64,000 nucleotides of DNA from Mesorhizobium liriopis (lineage in GTDB: Bacteria > Pseudomonadota > Alphaproteobacteria > Rhizobiales > Rhizobiaceae), in NCBI RefSeq assembly GCF_024053505.1, contig NZ_JAMXQS010000006.1:186001-250000 (forward strand), written 5' to 3'. The translations under genes were made by a program, and so were the position numbers. The notes beneath the pieces were generated by a model. That model ran no database searches. It was given only the letters and a program-made list of their open reading frames with translations, and was not told where the DNA came from. The first letter of the stretch is position 1; each line of letters opens with the position of its first letter. Shown here in pieces: positions 50,905 to 59,799 of this stretch.

Positions 50905-53049
50905 TTAGGCCGCGTCGCGATCGGTCTTTGGCGGCAGCGGCGCGCGATAACCGGCGGGCGTGACGAGGAGCGGCTCGTAGCCGCGCTCTTTCAGGTCAAG
51001 AACGGTTTTTGTCACGCTCTCGTCTTCGCTGCTCAGCACGCTGACCAGAACCGACGTTTCCTCGCCGACCAGACGCTCGATGCCCTCCGCATCGATCGGA
51101 CCGCATTCGACCACCACTAGATCATAGGCGGTGGTCAAAGAGCTCATGATGATCGGCAGGCGGTCGGCGGCGCGCATCGCCTTCGCGGCATCGGCCGTGC
51201 CGATCGGGATGACGTGACAGTCGGAATAGTGCTCGGCACGGATGACATCGGTGAACTGCGCTTCGGCGGCAAGCAGGTTGGTGATGCCGGGAAAACCGAC
51301 GCCATCCAGCATCGGCCTGGAAGCAGCACCCGATGAGGACAGATCGAGAAGCAGCACGCGCAAACCCGTATCGGCGACTTCTCGGGCAACGAGAACCGAA
51401 ACGGCAGCCGCTTCGTCACCCTCCGGCGAAATCACCACCGCGCGGCTGGTGCCGCCCGTGACGAGGCGCTGCGCGGCACGCACGATGCCGATCTCGCCGG
51501 ACTTGGGCTCCGGCACTTGGGTGGTCGCGACTGGTGTGGCTTCCTGCGGTCTTGGTGCGGGCAGTGCAAGCGGTGCGACGGGCTCGGCGGTCGCAACGGG
51601 CGGCGCCGCGGCGATCACGTCATCGACGGGCTCGCTATAAGCGCTCCTTGCAGGGCGCATCGCACGGCCGGAGAAGAGTTCGCTCAGCAACGTCAGCACG
51701 GACATCAACAGAAGCGACGCGACGAAGGCCGCGACCGTGATCGGAACCTTCTTCGGGAAGTAAGGCTCGATCGGCGTCGTCGCCGGTGAAAAGACTCGCG
51801 CATCGGCCGGAAGGTAGTTGCCATCGCGGCGCGAAGACGCTTCGCGGAAACGGCCGAGATAAGATTCGAGGAGGTCGCGCTTGGCGTTCGCCTCGCGCTC
51901 CAGCGCCCGCAGCTCGACCTCCTGCTCGCCTGCCTTTGCAGCGGCATCTTTCTGGGCATTGAGTTGGGCGACGAGTTCGTTCTCGCGCAGTTTCGCGGTG
52001 TCGGCTTCGTTCGCCAGACTGCGCAATACGTTCTGCGCCTCCGCCCGGATCTGACCGTCCAGATCACCCAGTTGCGACCGCAGCGAGCGGACGCGCGGAT
52101 GGTTTTCGAGCAGCGTGGTGGAGAGGTCGGCAATATCGGTCTTGAGCTGAACCTGTCGCTCGCGCAGCCGCTGGATCAGCGGGGATTGAAGCACTTCAGG
52201 GATCGAGTCGAGCGAACGCCCTTGCTGAAGTGCGGTGCGCACGCTGGCAGCCGACGCCTCGGCTGAAGAGCGCGCGGCGCGAACGCGGGAGAGTTCGGTC
52301 GAAAGTTCGGAGAGCTGCTGCGTCGCGAGCACGGAATTATTTTGGCCGATCAAGAGGTCGGACTGTGCCCGATACTGGGCGACCTTGGCCTCGGCCTCCT
52401 TCACCTCGCCCGTCAGCTTGGCGATCTCGGGCTCGAGCCAAGTGGTGGCATCGGTGTTGGACGAAAGCTTCGTGTCACGCTGCACGTCGAGATAGGCATT
52501 GGCGATGGCCGAGGAGACATTGCGTGCCACCTCGGGATCTTCCGACGAAAACTGCACGACGATGACGCGAGAGCCTTCCACGCGGAAAACGCTGAGCTTG
52601 TCGCGCATTTTCTGCAGGACGCGCTCCTCGACCGGCATGCTGGCCGGGTCGGTACGCAGACCGGTCTCGATCAGAAATTTGGAAACCGCCGATGGATTGC
52701 GTGCCTCATCGAACTCATCGCGCGTTTGCAGGTTCAAATCGTCGGCGACCTTGCGCAGGATACTGGACGAGCCGATCAGCTCGACCTGCGTTGTAATCCC
52801 TTCCGCATCCATCGGCTGCGGCTCGGCCTGCGTGGCAGTGTTCGGACGCGTGAATGCCGACTCGCGCCCTTCGATCGTGAGCCGTGTCTCGCTTCGAAAT
52901 TGCGGGGTGGCGAGCGACGCCAAGCCGTAGGTCCCGGCGGCCACCACGACCGATACCCCAAGCACGCGCTTCCAGCGGCGCAGGAGGCTGCCGAACAGCG
53001 TGCGGAGATCGACATCGAGGTCGGCGGTGTTGGACTGAACGCGTGACAT
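50905..53049 (-). CDS. Wzz/GumC-type polysaccharide co-polymerase fused to a degenerate tyrosine-kinase-like domain
   Basis: 714 residues. N-terminal Wzz domain with a first helix (VLGVSVVVAAGTYGLASL), a long coiled-coil periplasmic region (about 170-400), a GNVR-like segment (ANAKRDLLESYLGRFREASS), and a second helix (VPITVAAFVASLLLMSVLTL). Residues about 515-714 form a CpsD/ExoP-like domain. At the Walker A position (about 541-549) it reads SPEGDEAAAVS, without GK[S/T]. Walker A' is LLLDLSSSG and Walker B is DLVVVECGP, both altered. The C-terminus has no tyrosine cluster. It likely controls chain length and export without kinase activity, like an HfsA-HfsB fusion. Confidence 0.88.
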   Translation of the reverse strand: MSRVQSNTADLDVDLRTLFGSLLRRWKRVLGVSVVVAAGTYGLASLATPQFRSETRLTIEGRESAFTRPNTATQAEPQPMDAEGITTQVELIGSSSILRKVADDLNLQTRDEFDEARNPSAVSKFLIETGLRTDPASMPVEERVLQKMRDKLSVFRVEGSRVIVVQFSSEDPEVARNVSSAIANAYLDVQRDTKLSSNTDATTWLEPEIAKLTGEVKEAEAKVAQYRAQSDLLIGQNNSVLATQQLSELSTELSRVRAARSSAEASAASVRTALQQGRSLDSIPEVLQSPLIQRLRERQVQLKTDIADLSTTLLENHPRVRSLRSQLGDLDGQIRAEAQNVLRSLANEADTAKLRENELVAQLNAQKDAAAKAGEQEVELRALEREANAKRDLLESYLGRFREASSRRDGNYLPADARVFSPATTPIEPYFPKKVPITVAAFVASLLLMSVLTLLSELFSGRAMRPARSAYSEPVDDVIAAAPPVATAEPVAPLALPAPRPQEATPVATTQVPEPKSGEIGIVRAAQRLVTGGTSRAVVISPEGDEAAAVSVLVAREVADTGLRVLLLDLSSSGAASRPMLDGVGFPGITNLLAAEAQFTDVIRAEHYSDCHVIPIGTADAAKAMRAADRLPIIMSSLTTAYDLVVVECGPIDAEGIERLVGEETSVLVSVLSSEDESVTKTVLDLKERGYEPLLVTPAGYRAPLPPKTDRDAA

Positions 53050-53220
53050 GACCGTCTGCCTGCTTCTGACGCATCAGCAAGGTAAATAGTTATGGTAACT
53101 CAATACTTAAGATAGGGGCGAGCCGCAGGGCCCAAGGTGTTTTACGCCGCGTTAACCCTAACCATTCAATAACACCGCATGAATTGGGGGCGGCGTCGTC
53201 CCGACCACCGGGCACGGATC

Positions 53221-53784
53221 ATGAAACGCAACCTCTTCGCAGTGACGGCCATCCTTGCCTCCGCACTTGCCGCGGGCTGCACCAGCTATCGCCCTGCCCC
53301 ACCGGCTTTCCATAAGGCGCTTTCGCAACCCTACATGCTCGGCGCCGGTGATCGCGTTCGCGTCACCGTGTTCGAACAGGATGGGCTGACCAACACATAC
53401 AGCGTCGATCAGGCCGGCTACATTTCCGTGCCGCTCGTCGGACAGGTGCCGGCACGTGGCCGCACCGCCCAACAGCTGGAAAAGGACATCGCCAACAAGT
53501 TGCGCGGCGGCTATATCCGCGACCCAGATGTCGCGGTCGAGGTCGATCGTTATCGCCCGATCTTCGTCATGGGCGAAGTGGGGGCTGCGGGCCAATATTC
53601 CTACCTGCCCGGCCTCACCGCCCAGAAAGCCATCGCGACCGCCGGCGGCTTCACGCCCCGCGCTCAGCAAACAGATGTGGACATCACGCGCGATATCAAC
53701 GGCAAGGTCATGACGGGCCGCGTCGTGACCTCGGATCCGCTTCTGCCCGGCGACACGGTCTACGTGCGCGAACGCCTTTTCTGA
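53221..53784 (+). CDS. Wza-type polysaccharide export lipoprotein
   Basis: 187 residues from ATG 53221 (MKRNLFAVTAILASALAAGC). The lipobox LAAG-Cys marks an outer-membrane lipoprotein. The Poly_export domain follows (PYMLGAGDRVRVTVFEQDGL, then YISVPLVGQVPARGRTAQQL) and one SLBB-like part (VFVMGEVGAAGQYSYLPGLT-like). It is short for Wza, as in HfsD and UppC-type proteins. It is divergent from the co-polymerase gene, with 171 bases of shared regulatory DNA, and begins the run of four rightward genes. Confidence 0.9.
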   Translation: MKRNLFAVTAILASALAAGCTSYRPAPPAFHKALSQPYMLGAGDRVRVTVFEQDGLTNTYSVDQAGYISVPLVGQVPARGRTAQQLEKDIANKLRGGYIRDPDVAVEVDRYRPIFVMGEVGAAGQYSYLPGLTAQKAIATAGGFTPRAQQTDVDITRDINGKVMTGRVVTSDPLLPGDTVYVRERLF

Positions 53785-53795
53785 TTACCCGGCAA

Positions 53796-54935
53796 GTGTC
53801 GGACGAACCTCTCCGCATCGTCCACTGTTTCCGCTCGCCCGTCGGAGGCATTTTCCGCCACGTGCGCGACCTTGCCGAGGCACAGACGAGCGCCGGGCAC
53901 CTTGTCGGCATCGTCTGCGATTCCAGCACCGGTGGGGTGCATGAGGATAGGCTGTTCGAGGCCATCGCGCCATTTCTGGCGTTGGGTGTCACGCGCACGC
54001 CGATGCAGCGCCATATCGGCTTCGGCGATCTTGCGGCCGCCCGACGCACGCTCGGTATCCTGCACCGCATGAAGGCCGATGTGCTGCACGGCCACGGTGC
54101 CAAGGGCGGCGTCTATGCTCGCCTGTTCGGCACTTCGATGCGGCTCGGCGGCAGGCGCGTCGCGCGCCTTTACTCGCCCCATGGCGGCAGCCTGCACTAC
54201 GACCCGAGAACCATGACGGGCCGCATGTTCTTTGCGCTCGAACGCATGATGGAGCGCTTCGGTGATGGGGTGCTCTTCGTATCGGACCACGAACGCCGGA
54301 CATTCATCAACAAGATCGGAGAGCCGAGGGGCCGCACCACGCTCGTCTATAACGGTTTGCGCGACGAGGAATTCGTGCCGGTCGAAGCCATGCAGGATGC
54401 CGCCGATTTCCTGTATATCGGCATGATGCGTGACCTGAAGGGGCCTGATCTCTTCATCGATGCCTTGGCCGACACCAGTCGAACCACCAGGCTACCGGTT
54501 TCGGCCGCTATGGTCGGCGCAGGCGACGACCTACCGCGCTATCGCGAGCAGGTGCGGCTTCTTGGCCTGTCCGACCACGTGCGCTTCTTCGACCCGATGC
54601 CGGCTCGCGACGCCTTCCGGCTCGCCCGCCATGTCGTCGTGCCGTCGCGTGCCGAGGCCATGCCCTACATCGTCCTCGAAGCCTTGGCGGCGACGAAGCC
54701 CATGATCGCGAGCATGGTGGGCGGCATTCCTGAAATCTTCGATGAATGGCGTCATGGGCTTGTTCGGCCCACTGTCGAACAGATCGCACAGAAGATGCGG
54801 GAAGCGCTGGATGATCCGATACAGTTCGCCGGGCTCATGCCCCCTGCCGAATCGCTCCGGGCCCGCTTCAGCGCTGGCGTAATGGCAACAGCTATCGAAC
54901 GAACGTATCGCGAAGCACTGAGGCGTCATTCCTGA
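53796..54935 (+). CDS. GT4 family glycosyltransferase
   Basis: 379 residues from GTG 53796 (MSDEPLRIVHCFRSPVGGIF), 11 bases after the lipoprotein gene. GT-B fold: N-terminal GGIFRHVRDLAEAQTSAGHL, and the C-terminal donor site FLYIGMMRDLKGPDLFIDAL with VVPSRAEAMPYIVLEALAATKPMIAS (the E-x7-E-type motif). It adds one sugar to the lipid-linked repeat unit at the cytoplasmic face. Donor and acceptor unknown. Confidence 0.9.
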   Translation: MSDEPLRIVHCFRSPVGGIFRHVRDLAEAQTSAGHLVGIVCDSSTGGVHEDRLFEAIAPFLALGVTRTPMQRHIGFGDLAAARRTLGILHRMKADVLHGHGAKGGVYARLFGTSMRLGGRRVARLYSPHGGSLHYDPRTMTGRMFFALERMMERFGDGVLFVSDHERRTFINKIGEPRGRTTLVYNGLRDEEFVPVEAMQDAADFLYIGMMRDLKGPDLFIDALADTSRTTRLPVSAAMVGAGDDLPRYREQVRLLGLSDHVRFFDPMPARDAFRLARHVVVPSRAEAMPYIVLEALAATKPMIASMVGGIPEIFDEWRHGLVRPTVEQIAQKMREALDDPIQFAGLMPPAESLRARFSAGVMATAIERTYREALRRHS

Positions 54936-55016
54936 CGTGGCGTCATCGATCGAATTCGTGTCAAAGCTTCCTTAGCTGCGCTTTGCTATGAAAAGCCGCA
55001 GACGGACCCGCCTGCG

Positions 55017-56555
55017 ATGAACGATCCCAATCCAGCCCGCCCTACTTCGATCGACCAAATTCTGCGGCGGCCGGAGGATGAAACCGGCAGCAGTAATTCC
55101 GTGCGCCTGAACCGGCTCGCGCAAGAGATCGCGTCGCAATACCGTAAGGATTCCATCTCGCCCGATCTGATGCGCGGCGTGATGCTGCTTTGTGAGCTTT
55201 CCCTGCTGCTCGCGTCGGGCCTCGTCATCTACGCCTTCTATGTCGGACACCCCTCGCCGATCTGGCTCTATTATCTCGCTTCCATCGGCACGGCGTCGCT
55301 CGGCGCGGTGATCCTCTTCGAGGGAGCCGGCGCCTACCAGATCGGCACGCTGCTTCGCCCCTCGACCGTGGTGCGTGCAGTGACCTTCATCTGGTCGGGC
55401 GTCTTCGCCTTGGTCGCGCTGGCCGGCTTCTTTCTGAAAGTGACGGAGGAGCTTTCACGCTTCTGGCTCGGATCCTGGTATCTGACCGGTCTCGCTTTGC
55501 TGCTCGTGTTCAGGTTCGTCATGTCACGGGTGTTGCGCAAATGGGCTCGCGACGGGCGGATGGAGCGCCGCGCAGTGATTATCGGCGGCGGAAAGCCGGC
55601 GGAAGTCCTGATTCGATCGCTTGAGCAACAACCCTATAACGACATCCGCATCTGCGGCCTGTTCGACGATCGCGACGACACGCGCTCGCCGCCGCTCGTG
55701 GCGGGCTATCCCAAGCTCGGCACGGTGGACGAATTGATCGAGTTCGCCCGCATCGCGCAGATCGACATGATGATCGTCTGTCTGCCGCTGACGGCCGAGA
55801 CGCGCGTGCTGCAGCTGTTGAAGAAGCTTTGGGTTCTGCCGGTCGACATTCGTCTGTCCGCGCATTCCAACCAGCTGAGATTCCGCCCGCGCGCCTACTC
55901 CTTCATCGGCTCCGTGCCGATGCTGGATATCTTCGACAAGCCTATCAATGATTGGGATTCTGTGGCGAAGCGTGTCTTCGACATCCTGTTCAGCCTGCTC
56001 GGCCTCCTCGCCTTTTCGCCCGTGATGATCGCGACCGCGATTGCCATCAAGCTCGACAGCAAGGGACCGGTCTTCTTCCGTCAGAAGCGCCATGGCTTCA
56101 ACAACGAGGTGATCGAAGTCTGGAAGTTCCGCTCGATGTTTCACGACCAAGCCGACCAGATGGCCGCACAAGCCGTCACGCGAGGCGACCCGCGCGTGAC
56201 GCGTGTCGGGCGTTTCATCCGCAAGACTTCCATCGACGAACTTCCTCAGTTCTTCAACGCGCTGGCAGGCAGCCTTTCGCTTGTGGGTCCGCGTCCACAT
56301 GCTGTGAGCGGTCACAGCCGCAGCCGGCTTTTCTCCGAAGTGGTGGACGGCTACTTCGCGCGGCATCGCGTGAAGCCCGGCGTGACGGGCTGGGCGCAAA
56401 TCAATGGCTGGCGCGGTGAGATCGACAATGACGACAAGATCCGCATGCGCACTGAATTCGACCTGCAATATATCGAGAACTGGTCGATCTGGTTCGACCT
56501 GAAAATCCTTTTCCTGACTCCGATCCGCCTCTTCAACACCGAGAACGCCTATTGA
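55017..56555 (+). CDS. Undecaprenyl-phosphate sugar phosphotransferase (WcaJ/HfsE type)
   Basis: 512 residues. Four to five N-terminal helices, a CoA-binding-like middle domain (RAVIIGGGKPAEVLIRSLEQ), and the C-terminal bacterial sugar transferase domain: KRVFDILFSLLGLLAFSPVM, DSKGPVFFRQKRHGFNNEVI, FRSMFHDQADQ, RKTSIDELPQFFNALAGSLS and LVGPRPHA. It starts repeat-unit synthesis by loading a hexose-1-phosphate, probably glucose, on undecaprenyl phosphate. The following gene starts inside its stop codon. Confidence 0.92.
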   Translation: MNDPNPARPTSIDQILRRPEDETGSSNSVRLNRLAQEIASQYRKDSISPDLMRGVMLLCELSLLLASGLVIYAFYVGHPSPIWLYYLASIGTASLGAVILFEGAGAYQIGTLLRPSTVVRAVTFIWSGVFALVALAGFFLKVTEELSRFWLGSWYLTGLALLLVFRFVMSRVLRKWARDGRMERRAVIIGGGKPAEVLIRSLEQQPYNDIRICGLFDDRDDTRSPPLVAGYPKLGTVDELIEFARIAQIDMMIVCLPLTAETRVLQLLKKLWVLPVDIRLSAHSNQLRFRPRAYSFIGSVPMLDIFDKPINDWDSVAKRVFDILFSLLGLLAFSPVMIATAIAIKLDSKGPVFFRQKRHGFNNEVIEVWKFRSMFHDQADQMAAQAVTRGDPRVTRVGRFIRKTSIDELPQFFNALAGSLSLVGPRPHAVSGHSRSRLFSEVVDGYFARHRVKPGVTGWAQINGWRGEIDNDDKIRMRTEFDLQYIENWSIWFDLKILFLTPIRLFNTENAY

Positions 56556-57829
56556 GTGCGACCTTGCAGCCGGGCGTGACGGCCGAGGCCGTGAATGCCA
56601 AGACCGTCGCGCTGATCGCCTCGGGCGCGGTCGCGCTGGGCGTCGCGCTGTCGGGCTTCGTGATCCGCGAGCCTGCGCCGTACGAGCTTTACATGGCAGC
56701 GCTCATCGCAGTCTGGGCGCTCTTGGGTCTTCGCATCTCGCGCGGTGTCGTTCCGCTGCTGATCCTGCTGGTGACCTTCAACATCGGCGGCGCGCTCGCC
56801 ATGACGCAGATGGCCGATATTTCCGGCACCCCGCTCTACCTCATGGTCTCATTGTTTCTCGGGCTGACCTCGGTTTTCTACGCGGCCGTGCTGGAGCGAG
56901 ACCCGAGCCTGTTCAAGCTGATTTTCGTGATCTGGACCCTGGCTGCCACCGTCACATCGGCGCTCGGAATTCTGGGCTACTTCAATCTCGTGCCGGGCGC
57001 CTCGCTTTTCACGCTTTACGGCCGCGCATCCGGGGCATTTCAGGATCCGAACGTGTTCGGTCCTTATCTCGTACCGCCTGCCCTGTTCCTGCTGCATGCC
57101 ACGCTCACCGGCCGCATCTCGCGATTGCCGTTCGTCGCCTTGCCCTTGCTCGTTATCCTCGGCGGCTTGTTTCTGTCATTTTCGCGCGGTGCTTGGGGCC
57201 TGTTCGCGGCAACCGCCATCGTGCTCACAGCCGCGCTATTTATACAGACCCAAAGCGGACGCGTGAGGCTGCGCATCGTCGTCATGAGCTTGCTCGGGCT
57301 CCTCATGATGGCCATTCTGCTGATCATCATCTTGCAGCTTCCCGGCGTGGCAGAACTCTTCACAACCCGCGCGCAGCTCGTGCAGGACTATGACGGCGCG
57401 CGGCTGGGCCGATTCGCGCGTTACGCCATCGGCTTCTCGCTTGCGCTCGAAAAGCCGCTCGGCATCGGCCCGCTTGTCTTCGGCCAGCTTTACAGCGAGG
57501 ACACGCACAATATCTGGCTCAAGGCGCTGATGGATTATGGCTGGCTAGGCTTCGTTTCCTGGCTGACATTGATGCTTTGGACCATTGCCGCCGGCTTCCG
57601 CATCCTGTTCCGCGACAGGCCTTGGCAGCCCTTTCTGCTCTGCGCCTATATCGCCTTCCTCGGCCATCTCGCGCTCGGCTCGGTGATCGACATCGACCAC
57701 TGGCGTCACTTTTATCTGCTGCTCGGGCTCGTTTGGGGCGCGATCGCGCTGGAATATCGTCGCGGCATGACTGCACGACGCCATTTGGAGGCAGGGCGAC
57801 AGCAAATCCTGAACTACGCAGAAGACTGA
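56552..57829 (+). CDS. O-antigen ligase/polymerase (Wzy-like) membrane protein
   Basis: 425 residues from TTG 56552, overlapping the upstream stop by 4 bp (TTGA), so translation is coupled. About ten to twelve helices with a Wzy_C domain (LLVILGGLFLSFSRGAWGLF and a large loop with YSEDTHNIWLKALMDYGWLG). It probably polymerises the repeat units in the periplasm, as HfsC/HfsI do. No flippase (Wzx) gene is in the locus; it must be supplied elsewhere. Confidence 0.88.
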   Translation: MSATLQPGVTAEAVNAKTVALIASGAVALGVALSGFVIREPAPYELYMAALIAVWALLGLRISRGVVPLLILLVTFNIGGALAMTQMADISGTPLYLMVSLFLGLTSVFYAAVLERDPSLFKLIFVIWTLAATVTSALGILGYFNLVPGASLFTLYGRASGAFQDPNVFGPYLVPPALFLLHATLTGRISRLPFVALPLLVILGGLFLSFSRGAWGLFAATAIVLTAALFIQTQSGRVRLRIVVMSLLGLLMMAILLIIILQLPGVAELFTTRAQLVQDYDGARLGRFARYAIGFSLALEKPLGIGPLVFGQLYSEDTHNIWLKALMDYGWLGFVSWLTLMLWTIAAGFRILFRDRPWQPFLLCAYIAFLGHLALGSVIDIDHWRHFYLLLGLVWGAIALEYRRGMTARRHLEAGRQQILNYAED

Positions 57830-57941
57830 GCCGCGGCGGTCGCCACAGATCAGGCAGCGGACCGGCATCATTCATTCGGCACAGCTCGAAAGACCGCTCA
57901 TCTCCCACTTATCCAAAGGATGTGCGGCGTTAAACCTTGCA

Positions 57942-57954
57942 GTTCGTCTTGAAC
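57942..57954. repeat. Inverted repeat GTTC-N5-GAAC upstream of the 34-residue microprotein gene
   Basis: GTTC (57942-57945), five bases, GAAC (57951-57954), 36 bases before the start codon. It is an inverted repeat, so it does not match the direct-repeat LexA box of alphaproteobacteria. It may be an operator of another regulator. Confidence 0.3.
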
Positions 57955-57990
57955 GGCATCACGCTTCAGAAACCTTGGGAGGGGTGTGTT

Positions 57991-58095
57991 ATGTCTAGAA
58001 ACACGAAGGCTGCGTGGCAGACCGTCGGCTTGGCAACATTCACCGCGATTTCGGGCGCGCTGCTGCTCGCGGTCATGATGGCCGATAGACTTTGA
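57991..58095 (+). CDS. 34-residue membrane microprotein
   Basis: ATG 57991 to TGA 58093-58095. It starts MSRNTKAAWQTVGLATFTA, then a hydrophobic ISGALLLAVMMADRL end, giving one helix of about 20 residues after a basic N-terminus. A very strong GGGAGGGG ribosome-binding site lies 6 bases upstream. It stands alone between the polysaccharide locus and tRNA-Pro. No family recognised. The strong signal and clean helix support a real gene; function unknown. Confidence 0.6.
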   Translation: MSRNTKAAWQTVGLATFTAISGALLLAVMMADRL

Positions 58096-58240
58096 GCACG
58101 TCTTTGGCAGCCTGAAGCATGGGGTCAAGCGCTGTGGGCATAGGCCGAAGTCGTGCCCGGACCCTCGTGGGACTTTGCGTCTGGGCATACCGCAAATCAT
58201 CCAGATTGGCGGGCTTTCGTTTGAAGAAGTGATTTTAGCG

Positions 58241-58269
58241 CTTGCGCCGCAAACCCGTATTCTCTAAGG
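58241..58269 (+). promoter_or_regulatory. Promoter of tRNA-Pro
   Basis: CTTGCG (58241-58246), 17 bases, CTAAGG (58264-58269), ending 12 bases before the tRNA. It has the same layout as the other tRNA promoters of the window. Confidence 0.5.
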
Positions 58270-58281
58270 CTTCGCTCGGTT

Positions 58282-58358
<77 letters not shown>

Positions 58359-58404
58359 TTCCTTCCCTCAGCTTTCAAACTTAAATTCTACCGTTCAGGT
58401 GGCG

Positions 58405-58803
58405 TCAGCCATCTGTCTCATGCTGCTCGCATCCGGCTACAGGGTTCAGCCATTCCTCGCGTCGTATGGTCCAGACCTCTTCAGTCGGCGTCAGTCCGCT
58501 TGGTGCCGCGTCAAGGGAGCCGACGCGGATGCGCGCTTCGGTTTCGCGCAGGAAAAAGAGCCGTCCGCCACAGGTGGAACAGAAGTGGCGTCCTCGATAG
58601 CTTGCCGTCTCGCCAGTCATCTTAAAAGAGTCGCGGGGCCACGCTGCGATGAGCGCGAAGGCTGAGCCGCTTTCCTTGCGGCAGTCGCCACAGTGACAGA
58701 TGCCCACTTGGGTTGGCTCGCCGGAGACCTCATAGCGAACGGCGCCGCAAAGGCAGCCGCCGGTTCTCGCCCTCAGCGGACCTGATCCAGCAGGCGTTTG
58801 CAT
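58405..58803 (-). CDS. GFA/CENP-V family zinc protein
   Basis: 132 residues. The family's zinc cysteines are present: [27 protein letters not shown] and [11 protein letters not shown]. Proteins of this family include the glutathione-dependent formaldehyde-activating enzyme, but most members have no known reaction, so the name is by fold only. The start (ATG 58803) lies 31 bases inside the end of the MerR gene, an unusually long overlap; later starts would remove the first conserved cysteines. Confidence 0.88.
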   Translation of the reverse strand: MQTPAGSGPLRARTGGCLCGAVRYEVSGEPTQVGICHCGDCRKESGSAFALIAAWPRDSFKMTGETASYRGRHFCSTCGGRLFFLRETEARIRVGSLDAAPSGLTPTEEVWTIRREEWLNPVAGCEQHETDG

Positions 58804-59321
58804 TCGAGCAGGTCGAATAATGCTTCCTGCAGAAGCGCGCGGTTGTCGCGGCTGAGCTTTCCTGAGCCTGCTACCGGCCCTTCCTCCTCGCCTTTTCCGA
58901 TCCCGAAGAAACGGCGGCTGGGCTTGGCCTTGGCTTCGCCGACCAGCATCTCGCCGTCCTCGTCGCGCTCGATCACGGGCGCGGGCGGCACCGCCATGGC
59001 CTCTTCTTCGGCCGCCCGTCGGCGCGCCACAGCCTCGATCGCCGGCACGTCGCCAGTGCCGACGGAAACGACGAACTGATTGCCGTTGTCGCGCAGCATG
59101 CGCTGCACGCCTTTAATCGTGTAGCCCTGGTCATAGAGCATGTGCCGGATGCCCTTGATGAGTTCGACATCCTGCGGGCGGTAATAGCGGCGGCCGCCGC
59201 CGCGCTTCATCGGCTTGATCTGCGTGAAGCGCGTTTCCCAAAAGCGCAGCACATGCTGCGGCAGGTCGAGATCCTCGGCAACCTCGCTGATGGTCCGGAA
59301 TGCGTCGGGACTCTTATCCAT
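58773..59321 (-). CDS. MerR family regulator of the plsX-fabH-ihfA cluster
   Basis: 182 residues from ATG 59321 ([20 protein letters not shown]). Winged helix: [20 protein letters not shown] and [20 protein letters not shown], followed by [15 protein letters not shown]. The second half is variable and acidic, with no effector domain. This MerR protein sits behind ihfA in many alphaproteobacteria; its targets are unknown to me. Confidence 0.9.
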   Translation of the reverse strand: MDKSPDAFRTISEVAEDLDLPQHVLRFWETRFTQIKPMKRGGGRRYYRPQDVELIKGIRHMLYDQGYTIKGVQRMLRDNGNQFVVSVGTGDVPAIEAVARRRAAEEEAMAVPPAPVIERDEDGEMLVGEAKAKPSRRFFGIGKGEEEGPVAGSGKLSRDNRALLQEALFDLLECKRLLDQVR

Positions 59322-59380
59322 CGCGGCAGACCTTTGCGGTTGTGATTCGAATGACATTGCAGCGCGTTACGCGCCGAAGC

Positions 59381-59713
59381 TCAACTGCGCTCGGTGCTCG
59401 ACTTCTTCTTGTCGCTCGACATGCCGCGCAGGATACGGCTTTTCAGCACGTTGGACGCCTTGAAGGTCATCACGCGACGCGGCAGGATCGGCACTTCCTC
59501 GCCGGTCTTCGGGTTGCGGCCGATGCGCTCGTTCTTGTCGCGGACCTGGAAGGTGGCGAAGGAGGAGAGCTTCACCGTCTCACCGCGCACGATGGCGTCG
59601 CAGATCTCGCTCAACACGCTTTCGACCAGTTCCGCCGACTCCGTCCGGGAAAGTCCGACCTTGCGATAAACAGCTTCCGCAAGGTCAGCACGAGTCAGAG
59701 TTTTACCGCTCAT
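59381..59713 (-). CDS. ihfA: Integration host factor subunit alpha
   Basis: 110 residues. The IHF/HU fold is intact with the beta-arm [20 protein letters not shown] and the proline region [11 protein letters not shown]. The lysine/serine-rich C-terminal end ([12 protein letters not shown]) is slightly extended. It bends DNA as a heterodimer with IhfB. It lies between fabH and the MerR gene. Confidence 0.95.
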   Translation of the reverse strand: MSGKTLTRADLAEAVYRKVGLSRTESAELVESVLSEICDAIVRGETVKLSSFATFQVRDKNERIGRNPKTGEEVPILPRRVMTFKASNVLKSRILRGMSSDKKKSSTERS

Positions 59714-59799
59714 CCGATGAACCAGCCGTCCCAGTCAAAATCTTGCCAAGTGCGCGAGAATGTTAGGGATTTTCGCGCACGCGGTCAACAAATTCGCGC

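Noticed and set aside
53140-53170. CtrA binding site in the divergent promoter region of the polysaccharide locus (GTTAACC and CTAACCAT)
   Set aside because: Only half-sites are present; the TTAA-N7-TTAA spacing is not met.
57942-57954. Second LexA box in front of the 34-residue microprotein
   Set aside because: The GTTC and GAAC elements form an inverted repeat with 5 bases between, not the direct GTTC-N7-GTTC repeat of alphaproteobacteria.
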